Assembly (NCBI GenBank): GCA_035506155.1
Contig: DATJPX010000161.1
Coordinates: 8,843 to 72,842, forward strand
Source of the DNA: UBA877 sp035506155
GTDB lineage: Bacteria; Chloroflexota; Anaerolineae; Anaerolineales; Villigracilaceae
Length of the DNA: 64,000 nt
Direction of reading: 5' to 3'
Shown: in pieces, positions 33,257 to 41,921 of the stretch
Position numbering within the stretch: the first letter of the stretch is position 1
Layout: every line of letters begins with the position of its first letter
The notes under the pieces: generated by a model
The model's database searches: none
Told to the model about the DNA's origin: nothing
The model's input: the letters and a program-made list of their open reading frames with translations, nothing else
Position numbers and translations under genes: made by a program

Positions 33257-35182
33257 ATGCGCACCGTCCGTCGTCTCTTCTTTTATCTCGTCGCTTTCAT
33301 CAGCCTGGAAGTTGTCTTGTGGGGCATGATCGGGTTGGCCCGTTCGATCGTTTGCAAGGGGACCGCCGTTTGCGGCGGCGCAGCCATCCTTACCCAGGGC
33401 CTCGCGGCCATCATTATCGGGATCCCCTTCTTCGGGATCTTTTGGTGGGTGGTCCAGCGCGATTCCGTCCGCGATATGGACGAACATGCCTCGGGAGTAC
33501 GGGCGGTCTTCCTGTATGCCGTGCTGCTGGGGACGTTGATCCCTATCCTGCAAAACTTCCTGGCCCTGTTCGATCGGCTGGCCTTGCAAGCCGTCCGGCT
33601 TTCGCCCGCCCAGGCCCTGTTCGGCCCGGGCCAGTCCTGGACCGACAACCTGATCGCCATGGTGATGAACGCAATCGTGGCGGGTTATTTCCTGACCGTC
33701 CTGCGATCCGATTGGCAGGTCATTTCACCGAAGGAAACTTTCGCGGATGTGCGGCGCCTTTACCGGCACGTCTGGCTCCTCTACAGCCTGATCCTGCTGG
33801 TGGGCGCCGTTCAACAACTGATCCGTTTCATCCTTTATTTTTCTCCGTCCACGGTTGCCCCTCTTTACCGTGCCAGCGGCGCTCACGGGGTGGTGCTTGC
33901 ACTGGTCGGCGCCCCGCTCTGGTACTTTTGCTGGAAGACGATCCGCGACGGCCTGTCCGAGCCGGCTGAACGCCAGTCGCTCCTGCGGTTGGGGATCCTG
34001 TACCTGCTTTCGCTGGCAGGGGTCACGACCGTGCTCTCCGCCGGCGGCGTGATCGTGGACCTGATCCTGCGGGTGATCTTCGGCCAGGCCATGACCTTGG
34101 GGAATTTCATTCAGAATATTTCCATACCGCTTTCGATCGGGATCCCGCTTGCGGGCATCTGGGCGTACTACGGCAGCTGGTTGGGCCGCGCCATTACCGA
34201 GTCGCCGGATGCGCCTCGCCGGGCCGGAATGCGCCGGCTGTATGCATACATCCTGTCTGCGATCGGGCTGGGAGCAACCTTCGTCGGCCTGTCCCTGCTA
34301 CTCTCGTTCGCCGTCGACGCCGCCATCGGGAAGATCGTCTGGGCCGACGCGCTGCGTCCGCGCCTGGCGGCCTCCCTGGCGACCTTGCTGGTCGGGCTTC
34401 CGCTCTGGTGGCTGGCCTGGCGCCCCATGCAGGCCGACGCCCTCTCAGCCGGCGATTCCGGGGACCACGCCCGCCGATCGGTCCTCCGCAAAGTGTATCT
34501 CTACCTGGCGCTCTTCGTCAGCGTGGTTGGCGGGATGGTTACCGCAGTGGCCCTGGTGAACATGCTCCTGCGTTCGGTTTTCGGCAGCCCGGTAGACAAC
34601 CTCCTCCAGCAGGCCCTGAATACCCTCGAGCTTCTCTTCCTGTTCATCGGCTTGGGCGTTTATCACGGCCTGGTGCTGCGAGGGGACGGCCGCATGGCCT
34701 CGCTGGCCCTCTCTGAAAAGCACGCCGCTTTCCCGGTGACAGTCTTCGATTCGGGCGAGGATTCCTTCGGGCCGATCCTCCTGGCCGCCCTGCATAAGCA
34801 GACCCCGCGCCTGCCCGCCCAGGTGCTCGCCGCCAGCCAGCCCCTCCCTGCCGGCCTGGCGCCCCGGGCTGTCATCCTGCCGGCCGACCTGGCCATGGAT
34901 CCGCCCGAAGCGCTGCGCAAGTGGCTCGGAAAATATACCGGCAGCCGGCTGGTCGTCCCGCGCCTTGCCCCCGGCATCTTCTGGGCGGGCGGGTTCCGCC
35001 CGCTCCCGGCCGCGGCAAGCCAGGCGGCCCAAACCGTCCGCCAGCTGGCCGAGGGACAGGAAATCCGCCAGCAGAATGGCCCATCCGCCTGGATGATCGT
35101 CGTCTATATCATTGCCGGCCTGTTCGGCCTGGAGCTCCTGTTCGGGCTGATCGCCCTGGCAATGTCTTTACTGCAAGGCTAA
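33257..35182 (+). CDS. Polytopic membrane protein with repeated DUF5671-like modules
   Basis: 641 residues. About five repeats of a two-to-three-helix unit starting R(R/K)-L/V-Y-x-Y/H-x-x-x-L (near residues 4, 165, 245, 325 and 410), the DUF5671 pattern. Residues about 480-600 form a soluble Ala/Pro-rich region, and a last membrane span closes the protein (about 612-638). Function unknown. Downstream of the NTF2-like anchor protein by 18 nt, likely same operon; dnaN follows with its own promoter region. Confidence 0.8.
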   Translation: MRTVRRLFFYLVAFISLEVVLWGMIGLARSIVCKGTAVCGGAAILTQGLAAIIIGIPFFGIFWWVVQRDSVRDMDEHASGVRAVFLYAVLLGTLIPILQNFLALFDRLALQAVRLSPAQALFGPGQSWTDNLIAMVMNAIVAGYFLTVLRSDWQVISPKETFADVRRLYRHVWLLYSLILLVGAVQQLIRFILYFSPSTVAPLYRASGAHGVVLALVGAPLWYFCWKTIRDGLSEPAERQSLLRLGILYLLSLAGVTTVLSAGGVIVDLILRVIFGQAMTLGNFIQNISIPLSIGIPLAGIWAYYGSWLGRAITESPDAPRRAGMRRLYAYILSAIGLGATFVGLSLLLSFAVDAAIGKIVWADALRPRLAASLATLLVGLPLWWLAWRPMQADALSAGDSGDHARRSVLRKVYLYLALFVSVVGGMVTAVALVNMLLRSVFGSPVDNLLQQALNTLELLFLFIGLGVYHGLVLRGDGRMASLALSEKHAAFPVTVFDSGEDSFGPILLAALHKQTPRLPAQVLAASQPLPAGLAPRAVILPADLAMDPPEALRKWLGKYTGSRLVVPRLAPGIFWAGGFRPLPAAASQAAQTVRQLAEGQEIRQQNGPSAWMIVVYIIAGLFGLELLFGLIALAMSLLQG

Positions 35183-35210
35183 GTGCCTGTTCACTTTTGG
35201 CTTCTCAGTA

Positions 35211-35216
35211 TATACT
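35211..35216 (+). promoter_or_regulatory. Likely -10 element for dnaN
   Basis: TATACT at 35211-35216, preceded by TGTTCA near 35188-35193 (17-nt spacer) as a weak -35. GAGGAGAGG then precedes the dnaN ATG. Confidence 0.4.
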
Positions 35217-35238
35217 TTGCAGAGGAGAGGACTGAGCC

Positions 35239-36369
35239 ATGAAAGTAACCGTCTTACAAGAAAGCCTGGCCCGCGGTTTGAGCATCGTCTCACGCGCCGT
35301 TTCACCGCGCAGCACCCTGCCGGTACTTTCGAACGTGCTGGTCGCCACCGACGAGGGCCGTCTGCGCCTGTCGGCCACCAACCTGGAACTGGGTATTACC
35401 TGCTGGATCGGTGCCAAGATCGAGGAGGAAGGTTCGACCACCGTCCCGGCTCGCACCTTCGTCGACCTGGTCGGGACGCTTCCCCAGGAGCAGGTCAACC
35501 TGAACCTGAACGCCTCCACTCAGACCCTCAACGTCCGCTGCGGGGCCTCCAACACTGACATCAAATGCATCGACGCTCAGGAATTTCCGCCCCTGCCCGT
35601 CCCGGAAATGGACGGCGCCATCCTGTTGAACATCTCCGATTTCAAGGAGATGATCTCCCAGGTGATCTTTGCCGCCTCCGCCGATGAGGCCCGCCCGGTC
35701 TTGATGGGCGTGCTGGTCATGGTCGACAAGGACAGCCTCACCATGGCCGCCGCGGATGGCTTCCGCCTGTCCGTCCGCAAGGGGACGCTCTCCCAGGCGG
35801 CGGCCCAACCGGTGACGGCCATCATCCCGGCCCGGGCCCTGGGCGAGCTGGCCCGCGTCGCCTCGGACGGCAATGAGACCATCTCGATGGTCATGCCGAA
35901 AGGCCGCGGCCAGGTCGTCTTCCGCATGAAGGAAGTGGAACTGGTCTCGCAGCTGATCGACGGGACCTTCCCGGATTACCAGCAAATCATTCCGCGCTCT
36001 TATAAATCCCGCACCATTCTCTCGACCCCGGCGCTTCTCAAAGCCTGCAAGCAGGCCGAGATCTTCGCCCGCGAGGGTTCGAACGTGGCCCGTCTCGACA
36101 TCAAGTCGGCCGGCGACCTGGAGCCGGGCGCGGTGGAAATCTCTGCCCAGTCGGAGGAGACCGGTTCGAATGAGACCGTCGTGGCTGCCACCATCGACGG
36201 TGTGGGTTTGTTGATCGCCTTCAACGTCAAGTACCTGCGCGAAGTCCTGGAAGTGGTCAAATCCCCGAACGTGGCCCTGGAAACCTCCGCTTCCAATGCA
36301 CCCGGCGTCATCCGTCCGGTGGGCGATGAAAATTTCCTGCATGTCATCATGCCGATGCACTTGGGCTGA
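35239..36369 (+). CDS. dnaN: DNA polymerase III beta sliding clamp
   Basis: 376 residues, standard length. Three beta-clamp modules: start MKVTVLQESLARGLSIVSRAV, a central FAASADEARPVLMGV motif, and the C-terminal VAATIDGVGLLIAFNVKYLREVL with the final HVIMPM that ends most clamps. It tethers polymerases to DNA. Here it is separated from dnaA, recF and gyrB, its usual partners. Located 22 kb from the DnaA-box cluster and 4.5 kb from the parS-like sites. Confidence 0.97.
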   Translation: MKVTVLQESLARGLSIVSRAVSPRSTLPVLSNVLVATDEGRLRLSATNLELGITCWIGAKIEEEGSTTVPARTFVDLVGTLPQEQVNLNLNASTQTLNVRCGASNTDIKCIDAQEFPPLPVPEMDGAILLNISDFKEMISQVIFAASADEARPVLMGVLVMVDKDSLTMAAADGFRLSVRKGTLSQAAAQPVTAIIPARALGELARVASDGNETISMVMPKGRGQVVFRMKEVELVSQLIDGTFPDYQQIIPRSYKSRTILSTPALLKACKQAEIFAREGSNVARLDIKSAGDLEPGAVEISAQSEETGSNETVVAATIDGVGLLIAFNVKYLREVLEVVKSPNVALETSASNAPGVIRPVGDENFLHVIMPMHLG

Positions 36370-36411
36370 GTTTTCCCCGGAAAAACAGCCGCAGTTCGAT
36401 CTGTCCTGGGA

Positions 36412-36441
36412 CGCCCGGAGTGAGCACTCTTCGGGCGCTTT
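36412..36441 (+). terminator. Terminator after dnaN
   Basis: CGCCCG at 36412-36417 pairs with CGGGCG at 36432-36437, with an inner GAGTG / CACTC helix, followed by CTTTCC. T-run weak. Confidence 0.5.
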
Positions 36442-36473
36442 CCGTGAATAAGAGTCCTTGAGCAGGTTTTCCG

Positions 36474-38786
36474 ATGACCCTTCCCGTCCACACCGACCGC
36501 GTCCTCAGCATTTATCTCACCCTCAGCGAGTACCCGATCCTGAGTGCGCGCATCCGCCACATCATGCGCAAGCAGCTCTTCGAGCGCGGCATCCTCTCGC
36601 GCGAAGCCTTCGAGACCGAAGCGCGCCAGAAGGCCATCCAGTCCCAGCTCAGGGAAGGCCTGCACGATCCCTATGGGGAAGAGGCAGCCGAGACGTGGGA
36701 AGAGCGCCTGCGCCGCGTGCGTGATTACATGACGGATTTCTATTTTGCTTACAATCTGCCTTACGAGGATTTCGAGAAGATCGTCCGGTTGGCGGTCAGC
36801 GAACACGGCGAAACCCCCGATGTGATCTCCTTCAACCCGGAGCTGGCTCCCCAGGACATGGTCTTCCAGCAGGCCGAGGATATCGAGCGCATGCCGCCGG
36901 CCAAGCGCAAGCAGTTCGAAGCGCGCCTGGAGGAGATCAAGGCGGTGCTGATCCGGACCATGATCAGCGACCAGCTGGCTTACATGAACATCGCCCGCAA
37001 ATGGTTCACGGTCAATGACCTGAAGGAGATCCACCAGCGCAAGATCGGTTACGGGAAGATCGGCGGGAAATCCGCCGGGATGATGCTGGCTTATCGCATC
37101 CTGAAGGAAGCCACTCCACCCGACGTGCGCGATTCGATCCGCATCCCGGTTTCCTATTTCCTGGCTTCCGACCTGTATTACGTCTTCATTTCGAGCAACG
37201 GCCTTGTCCACTGGTCGGATCAGAAATACAAGCCCGAAGCCCAGATGCGCTCCGATTACCCGAAGATCGTCCGTGATTTCGTAGCCGGGAAATTCCCCGA
37301 CGACATCCTGGCCCGCCTGCGCGACATCCTGGAAGAAGCCGGGAAACGGCCATTGATCGTCCGTTCCTCCAGCCTGCTCGAGGACAACTTCGGGACGTCC
37401 TTTGCCGGGAAATACAGCAGTTACTTTTGTCCCAACCAGGGCACGCCCGAGGAGAACCTGACTTCCCTGACCGAGGCAATCGCCCGCGTCTACGCTTCCT
37501 GCGTCAACCCGAACGCGCTGCTTTACCGGCATGCAAAAGGCCTTGTGGAATACGATGAGCGGATTGCCGTGCTGCTTCAGTTCGTGGAAGGGGATCAATT
37601 CGGCCAGTATTTCATGCCGCATGCCGCCGGCGTGGCTTTCAGCCGCAATCTGTACCGTTGGTCTCCGCAGATCCGCAAGGAGGATGGCTTCCTGCGCCTG
37701 GTATGGGGCCTCGGCACCCGCGCCGTGGAGGCATTTGGCGACGAACACCCGCGGCTGGTGGCGCTCAGCCATCCGCTGTTGCAGCCATCCGATTCCGCCG
37801 AGGCCATCCGCCAGCATTCCCAGCAATGCGTCGACCTGATCGATCTCGAGAAGAATGCCCTGCGGACCCTGCCTGTCAACGATGTGCTGACGGCGGATTT
37901 CCCGCTCCTGCGTTACCTGGCCCAGGTCGAATCGGACGGCTACTTGACCTCCCTGAGCAGCAGCATGATAACCGGCAAACGCTTGGTCGTCACCTTCGAT
38001 GGGCTGCTGCGCAAGACGCCTTTTGCCAAGCGCATGAAGTCAATGCTTTCCACGCTGGAAAAACATTACGATTCTCCCGTCGATACCGAATTCACCGCCG
38101 AAGTAATCGACCCCGGCTCGACCCATCCCGATATCCGCATCACCCTGCTGCAATGCCGCCCGCAGAGTCATCTGCGGGACGCCCACGAAGTCGACCTGCC
38201 AACCCGCCTCGATCTGGCCGATATCGTCTTTTCCACCCGCCGCATGGTCCCGCGCGGGAAGGTCGTCGGCATCCGCTGGGTGGTGTTCGTCCCGCCCGAG
38301 GGTTACTTCGGCCTGACTTCCACGGCCGAGCGCAATCGCCTGGAGCGCGCCATTGGCAGCCTCAACGCCGCCCTGAAGGACGAAGCTTTCATCTGCGTTG
38401 GCCCGGGCCGCTGGGGCACCTCCACGCCCGACCTGGGGGTGGGCATCGATTATGGGGATATCTACTGCACCCGCGCCCTGATCGAATTGACCGGCAAGGG
38501 CGTTGGCCCCGACCTCGAGCCGTCCTTTGGCACCCACTTCTTCCAGGACCTGGTCGAATCCAATATCTATCCGCTCAATGTCAACCTGGACGATCACGAT
38601 GCGGTTTTCAACCGGGGTTTCTTCTACCAGACTCCCAACCACCTGACGGATTTCATCCGCGTCGACGATGCGCTCGCCAATGCCCTTCGCCTGGTCAAGG
38701 TGGAGGATTTCTCCCCTGGCTGCAGCCTGTCCCTGGTGATGAACGATGAACTGGGCAAGGCGGTGGCCTTCCTGAAAGAGGAATAA
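36474..38786 (+). CDS. PEP/pyruvate-binding (PPDK-N) domain protein
   Basis: 770 residues. The core carries the ATP-grasp-like nucleotide-binding signature of PEP synthase / pyruvate phosphate dikinase: KIGGKSAGMMLAYRIL, VRSSSLLEDNFGTSFAGKYSS, and ITLLQCRPQ at the end of the domain. There is no phosphohistidine (TxxGGxxSHxAI) motif and no PEP-utiliser TIM barrel, so the classical reaction cannot be complete. The N-terminal 180 residues and C-terminal 220 residues match nothing I recognise; GRWGTSTPDLGVG is notable in the tail. Probably phosphorylates or activates an unknown partner. Single gene followed by a terminator. Confidence 0.85.
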   Translation: MTLPVHTDRVLSIYLTLSEYPILSARIRHIMRKQLFERGILSREAFETEARQKAIQSQLREGLHDPYGEEAAETWEERLRRVRDYMTDFYFAYNLPYEDFEKIVRLAVSEHGETPDVISFNPELAPQDMVFQQAEDIERMPPAKRKQFEARLEEIKAVLIRTMISDQLAYMNIARKWFTVNDLKEIHQRKIGYGKIGGKSAGMMLAYRILKEATPPDVRDSIRIPVSYFLASDLYYVFISSNGLVHWSDQKYKPEAQMRSDYPKIVRDFVAGKFPDDILARLRDILEEAGKRPLIVRSSSLLEDNFGTSFAGKYSSYFCPNQGTPEENLTSLTEAIARVYASCVNPNALLYRHAKGLVEYDERIAVLLQFVEGDQFGQYFMPHAAGVAFSRNLYRWSPQIRKEDGFLRLVWGLGTRAVEAFGDEHPRLVALSHPLLQPSDSAEAIRQHSQQCVDLIDLEKNALRTLPVNDVLTADFPLLRYLAQVESDGYLTSLSSSMITGKRLVVTFDGLLRKTPFAKRMKSMLSTLEKHYDSPVDTEFTAEVIDPGSTHPDIRITLLQCRPQSHLRDAHEVDLPTRLDLADIVFSTRRMVPRGKVVGIRWVVFVPPEGYFGLTSTAERNRLERAIGSLNAALKDEAFICVGPGRWGTSTPDLGVGIDYGDIYCTRALIELTGKGVGPDLEPSFGTHFFQDLVESNIYPLNVNLDDHDAVFNRGFFYQTPNHLTDFIRVDDALANALRLVKVEDFSPGCSLSLVMNDELGKAVAFLKEE

Positions 38787-38792
38787 AAACAG

Positions 38793-38826
38793 ACCCGGCG
38801 GCCGATGAACGAGCCGCCGGGTTATT
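38793..38826 (+). terminator. Terminator after the PEP-binding protein gene
   Basis: ACCCGGCGGC at 38793-38802 pairs perfectly with GCCGCCGGGT at 38813-38822, followed by TATT. Confidence 0.75.
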
Positions 38827-38867
38827 GATTGGAATGACTAGATAAGGAGGATATTCAACCCAAAAAG

Positions 38868-38887
38868 AATAGAACTTATGTTCTATT
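38868..38887. repeat. Short intergenic dyad
   Basis: AATAGAAC at 38868-38875 and GTTCTATT at 38880-38887 with a TTAT loop, in the AT-rich gap between convergent genes. Too AT-rich to terminate alone; possibly a protein site. The rest of the 38.83-38.94 kb gap shows nothing else. Confidence 0.4.
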
Positions 38888-38931
38888 TATGAGAAGCTTG
38901 CAACGTCGAATTTCCCCCTTGTTTGATTCTT

Positions 38932-38972
38932 GGGAAATAAAAATCCTTCCGGATCATGTTTCCGGAAGGATT
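38932..38972 (-). terminator. Terminator of the minus-strand CPBP/ABC operon
   Basis: AATCCTTCCGGA at 38942-38953 pairs exactly with TCCGGAAGGATT at 38961-38972; on the minus strand the hairpin is followed by TTTATTT (38934-38940). It lies about 30 nt past the stop of the CPBP protease gene. Confidence 0.85.
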
Positions 38973-39004
38973 GTGTTTCAACTGGTCCCAACCCCGGGGA
39001 CGGA

Positions 39005-39913
39005 TTAAGCCTCCAGGGCCTTTGGCCAGACGAACAGGGCAATCGCCACCAGGGCGAATCCGACCGAGCCGAGGATCCCGACGGGCAATGGTCCCACCAA
39101 CCGATTGGGATTCCCGATCATTACCATGATGGCGGCCCCGGCGATCCCGTTAATGGCGGCGTGCCCAATAACGGCCGGCCAGACGCTCTTGGCGCGCAGG
39201 GTCAGCCAGCCCAGGAAAATCCCCAGGCCGAAGGTCACCCAAAGGAACAGGAGCGGACCAGCCCATGGGTAGCCGGGATAGCTGAACCCATATTCGTAGC
39301 CCATAAGGATGACCGGCCAGTGCCAGATGCCCCAGATGGCTCCGATGAGCAGCATGGCTTTGCGGCCGCCGAGAGGCATCAACTTGGGCAGGAGATATGC
39401 CCGCCAGCCGAACTCTTCGCCGAAGGTGGCAAGGCTGTTGGCGATCGGGGAAATTATTGCGGCTGCCAGCAATTGGAGGAAAATAATCATCCAGGGAGCC
39501 ATCCGGGCCAGGGAGGGGGAACGGGCGGCGGCTTCCCGGACGGTCGAGAGCGACGAGTCGAAATATTGAGGGAAGATGAGAAAGAACACGGCGGCACCGG
39601 CGACGGTCATGAGCGCAGGCAGAAACCACCCAGCCAGCCAAAACGGCCAGCCCTTGCGGAAATTGGGCCGCAGGCCCATATCCTTCCAGCCTTCGCGCGT
39701 AATCAGGCGGGTCAACAGGTTTCCCAGGGCGGGAGCCCACATGTAGGCGGTGGCCATCAACACGAGTGCCAGGGTCAGGTTGGGGGCGAGCAGGGGGCTG
39801 CCGACGATGCCGCCGGTCAGATAGATAACCAGGCCGGCTGCCCAGGCGATCCCGAAGGCGAAGCCCAGGAAGATTAGAATTCGACGACTGTCAATATTGG
39901 TTTTCATATCCAT
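39005..39913 (-). CDS. CPBP-family intramembrane metalloprotease
   Basis: 302 residues with about eight membrane spans. The CAAX/Abi (CPBP) motifs are present: EEFGWRAYL (catalytic Glu pair and Arg), WGIWHWP (His) and a late HAAINGI (His/Asn). Family members cleave prenylated or small membrane peptides; in bacteria they often sit beside ABC-2 exporters and peptide systems. Last gene of the run that starts with the GntR regulator; a parS-like site lies between it and the ABC permease. Confidence 0.9.
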   Translation of the reverse strand: MDMKTNIDSRRILIFLGFAFGIAWAAGLVIYLTGGIVGSPLLAPNLTLALVLMATAYMWAPALGNLLTRLITREGWKDMGLRPNFRKGWPFWLAGWFLPALMTVAGAAVFFLIFPQYFDSSLSTVREAAARSPSLARMAPWMIIFLQLLAAAIISPIANSLATFGEEFGWRAYLLPKLMPLGGRKAMLLIGAIWGIWHWPVILMGYEYGFSYPGYPWAGPLLFLWVTFGLGIFLGWLTLRAKSVWPAVIGHAAINGIAGAAIMVMIGNPNRLVGPLPVGILGSVGFALVAIALFVWPKALEA

Positions 39914-39925
39914 ATCCTATCTAAG

Positions 39926-39939
39926 GTTTCACGTGGAAC
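39926..39939. other. parS-like site (one mismatch)
   Basis: GTTTCACGTGGAAC differs at one position from the ParB-binding core GTTTCACGTGAAAC; C/G variants at this position occur in known parS sites. It lies in the short gap between the CPBP gene and the ABC permease gene. Confidence 0.6.
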
Positions 39940-39951
39940 GAAATGGCCGGC

Positions 39952-40713
39952 TCAAATTTCCTGACGGCAAAAGAGCAGGCAGGCGCTCAGGAGCGCAACG
40001 ACGATCGTGCCTAGGCTGATCCCGAGGGCCGGCCAGGCCGTACCGGTTCCACCCAGCATCAGGCTGGCACCCCAACTGAAAAGTCGGCCGGGAAAATATT
40101 CGCCGATGACCGGCAGGGCCCCGATCCCGCCGACTGCAAGGAGGGCGACAAATGCCAGCCCGACGGCGACTCCCTGGCTGTGGGCAACGGTGCTGCTCAG
40201 CAAGGCCAACGCCATATAAACCAGGAAGACGACCAGCATCAACCCGTTCAAGGCCAGGAACGGTCCCCAGGCAAGCGGTTCGAAAAGCACGTAAGTGTAA
40301 TACCAGCACCCGATTGCTGCCACTGCCAAGCTGGCGAGGAAGGTGACCGTTAGGGCGGCGAATTTGGCCAGCACGAACGTTTCACGTGAAACCGGGCGGG
40401 TCAGGAAGAACGCCGCAGTGCCGCGCTCCTTTTCCTGGACGACCATCCCCATCGCCATCAGCAGGGCTAGTAGGATCCCGAACTGGCTCATGTTTTTGAT
40501 GTACTGGGTGACCGCATCCGCGATGGTCGGGGCGGGGATTGCATCCAGCAATCCGGCGGGGACGCCCGGGATGGCCTTGAGCATTTCAGGAGTGAATTTC
40601 GCCAGCAGAGGCGAAGCCAGCCCGAACGCCGCCAGCACCGCCAGGACGATCAGGAAACGATAGGTACGCCATTGTTCCTGCATTTCCTTACGAAATACCG
40701 TGATGAAATTCAT
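39952..40713 (-). CDS. ABC-2 type transporter permease
   Basis: 253 residues, six predicted membrane spans. N-terminal FRKEMQEQWRTYRFL motif and the EKERGTAAFFLTRPVSR loop are typical of ABC-2 exporter permeases linked to YtrA-type operons. The start overlaps the ATPase stop as ATGA. Contains a perfect parS core within its coding sequence at 40379-40392. Confidence 0.92.
   Translation of the reverse strand: MNFITVFRKEMQEQWRTYRFLIVLAVLAAFGLASPLLAKFTPEMLKAIPGVPAGLLDAIPAPTIADAVTQYIKNMSQFGILLALLMAMGMVVQEKERGTAAFFLTRPVSRETFVLAKFAALTVTFLASLAVAAIGCWYYTYVLFEPLAWGPFLALNGLMLVVFLVYMALALLSSTVAHSQGVAVGLAFVALLAVGGIGALPVIGEYFPGRLFSWGASLMLGGTGTAWPALGISLGTIVVALLSACLLFCRQEI
40379..40392. other. parS: parS site (perfect 14-bp core)
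   Basis: GTTTCACGTGAAAC is the exact palindromic core of the bacterial ParB-binding site. It is inside the ABC permease coding sequence, as parS sites often are within genes near the origin. A second near-match lies 440 bp away at 39926. A 14-bp exact match is not expected by chance in 64 kb. Confidence 0.8.
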
Positions 40714-41645
40714 AGTGCATTCTCCGTACCGACAAGCTTCAAGAAGACGTCTTCCAACGAAGGCCTGACCTCTTCGTACCGGTTGAGCACCAATCCGGCA
40801 TGGACGGCCTTAGGCAGGAGTTCCCGCTTGGCGGCCTGCAAATCCTTGACCGTAATGTGCAAAGTTCCGTTCTCGGCGGCCACGGATGACACCCAGGAAA
40901 CTTTCCGCAGCTCATCCGCCCAGCGCGCCAGGGCGGGACGGTCGTCCCCGCTCACTTCGAAGGCCGGGACGGCGTAGCGCTCCAGGAGCTGTTCGCGCCG
41001 CGACTGGACCAACATCCTGCCCTTGGCAATAATCCCGACCTCGTCGCAGACCCGCTCCACATCTGCCAGGATGTGGGTGGACATGACCACGGTGCACTGT
41101 CCGCGCAAACTCTCGATCAACTCGAGCATTTCCTTGCGCCCGGCCGGGTCGAGTGCGCTGGCGGGCTCGTCCAGGAAGAGCACCTGCGGATGGTGGATCA
41201 GGGCCGCTGCGACGCCCAGCCGCTGGCGCATGCCGCGCGAGAATCCGCCGATGCGCCGCTTGGAAACCTCTTCTAAGTGTACCTGGGCGAGGAGCTCACG
41301 GGCTCGGGCCGCGCGCTCGGTGGAGGAAAGGCCGTACAGCCGCCCGAGGTAGTCAAGGAATTCACGCGGGGTCATCCAGGTATAGAAGGCAGGTTCCTCC
41401 GGCAGGTGGCCGATGGAACGAGCCAGTTTGGGGCCGTCCTTCAGGATATCCACGCCGGCGACCCTGGCTTGCCCGGAGGTCGGGCGCGCCAACCCGGTCA
41501 GGATGCGCAGGGTGGTGGTCTTCCCGGCGCCGTTCGGACCGAGGAAGCCAAACACCGTTCCGGGGGCGACTTCCAGGTTCAGGCCGCCCAGGGCATGCAC
41601 GGGGCCATAATATTTCTTCAGATCTTCGATCGAAACACTGCTCAC
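40710..41645 (-). CDS. ABC transporter ATP-binding protein
   Basis: 311 residues. Walker A GPNGAGKTT, signature GFSRGMRQRLG, Walker B VLFLDEPASALDP and the switch His in MSTHI are all intact. The C-terminal 90 residues form the extra domain common in ABC-2 exporters of the CcmA/NatA kind. GTG start at 41645 with GGAGCAAGCC upstream. It pairs with the permease that overlaps its stop codon. Export substrate unknown; the GntR regulator at the head of the operon is of the YtrA kind, often linked to antibiotic or envelope stress. Confidence 0.95.
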   Translation of the reverse strand: MSSVSIEDLKKYYGPVHALGGLNLEVAPGTVFGFLGPNGAGKTTTLRILTGLARPTSGQARVAGVDILKDGPKLARSIGHLPEEPAFYTWMTPREFLDYLGRLYGLSSTERAARARELLAQVHLEEVSKRRIGGFSRGMRQRLGVAAALIHHPQVLFLDEPASALDPAGRKEMLELIESLRGQCTVVMSTHILADVERVCDEVGIIAKGRMLVQSRREQLLERYAVPAFEVSGDDRPALARWADELRKVSWVSSVAAENGTLHITVKDLQAAKRELLPKAVHAGLVLNRYEEVRPSLEDVFLKLVGTENAL

Positions 41646-41654
41646 GGCTTGCTC

Positions 41655-41858
41655 CTAGTCTTCCTTTCGACCGGCGACGAAGTAAATGATCGGGCCGATC
41701 AAGTTGACCAAAACGATGACAAGGACCCAGGCCCATTTCGGGCCACGTGTCTGTTCCCGGCGGATCAGGTCCACCAGGGCGGTGATCATCAATCCGAGCT
41801 CGATCAGCACGATTGGGATCAGCAGGGGAATGAACTGCGTCAACTTTGAAATGTCCAT
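41655..41858 (-). CDS. PLDc_N-domain small membrane protein
   Basis: 67 residues, two membrane spans. The end WAWVLVIVLVNLIGPIIYFVAGRK is the hallmark of the PLDc_N domain (the membrane part of cardiolipin synthase-like proteins) found alone in many ABC/YtrA operons. 9 nt upstream of the ATPase gene's start. Confidence 0.88.
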   Translation of the reverse strand: MDISKLTQFIPLLIPIVLIELGLMITALVDLIRREQTRGPKWAWVLVIVLVNLIGPIIYFVAGRKED

Positions 41859-41921
41859 TTTATTTTCCTTTCGTGGTCCGAACTTGTCCGTTCGAGACCA
41901 ATGTCCAAACCTGGGCGGAAG

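Noticed and set aside
36000..37826. Open frame of about 600 codons antisense to the end of dnaN and the PEP-binding gene
   Set aside because: Spans two real plus-strand genes and the terminator between them.
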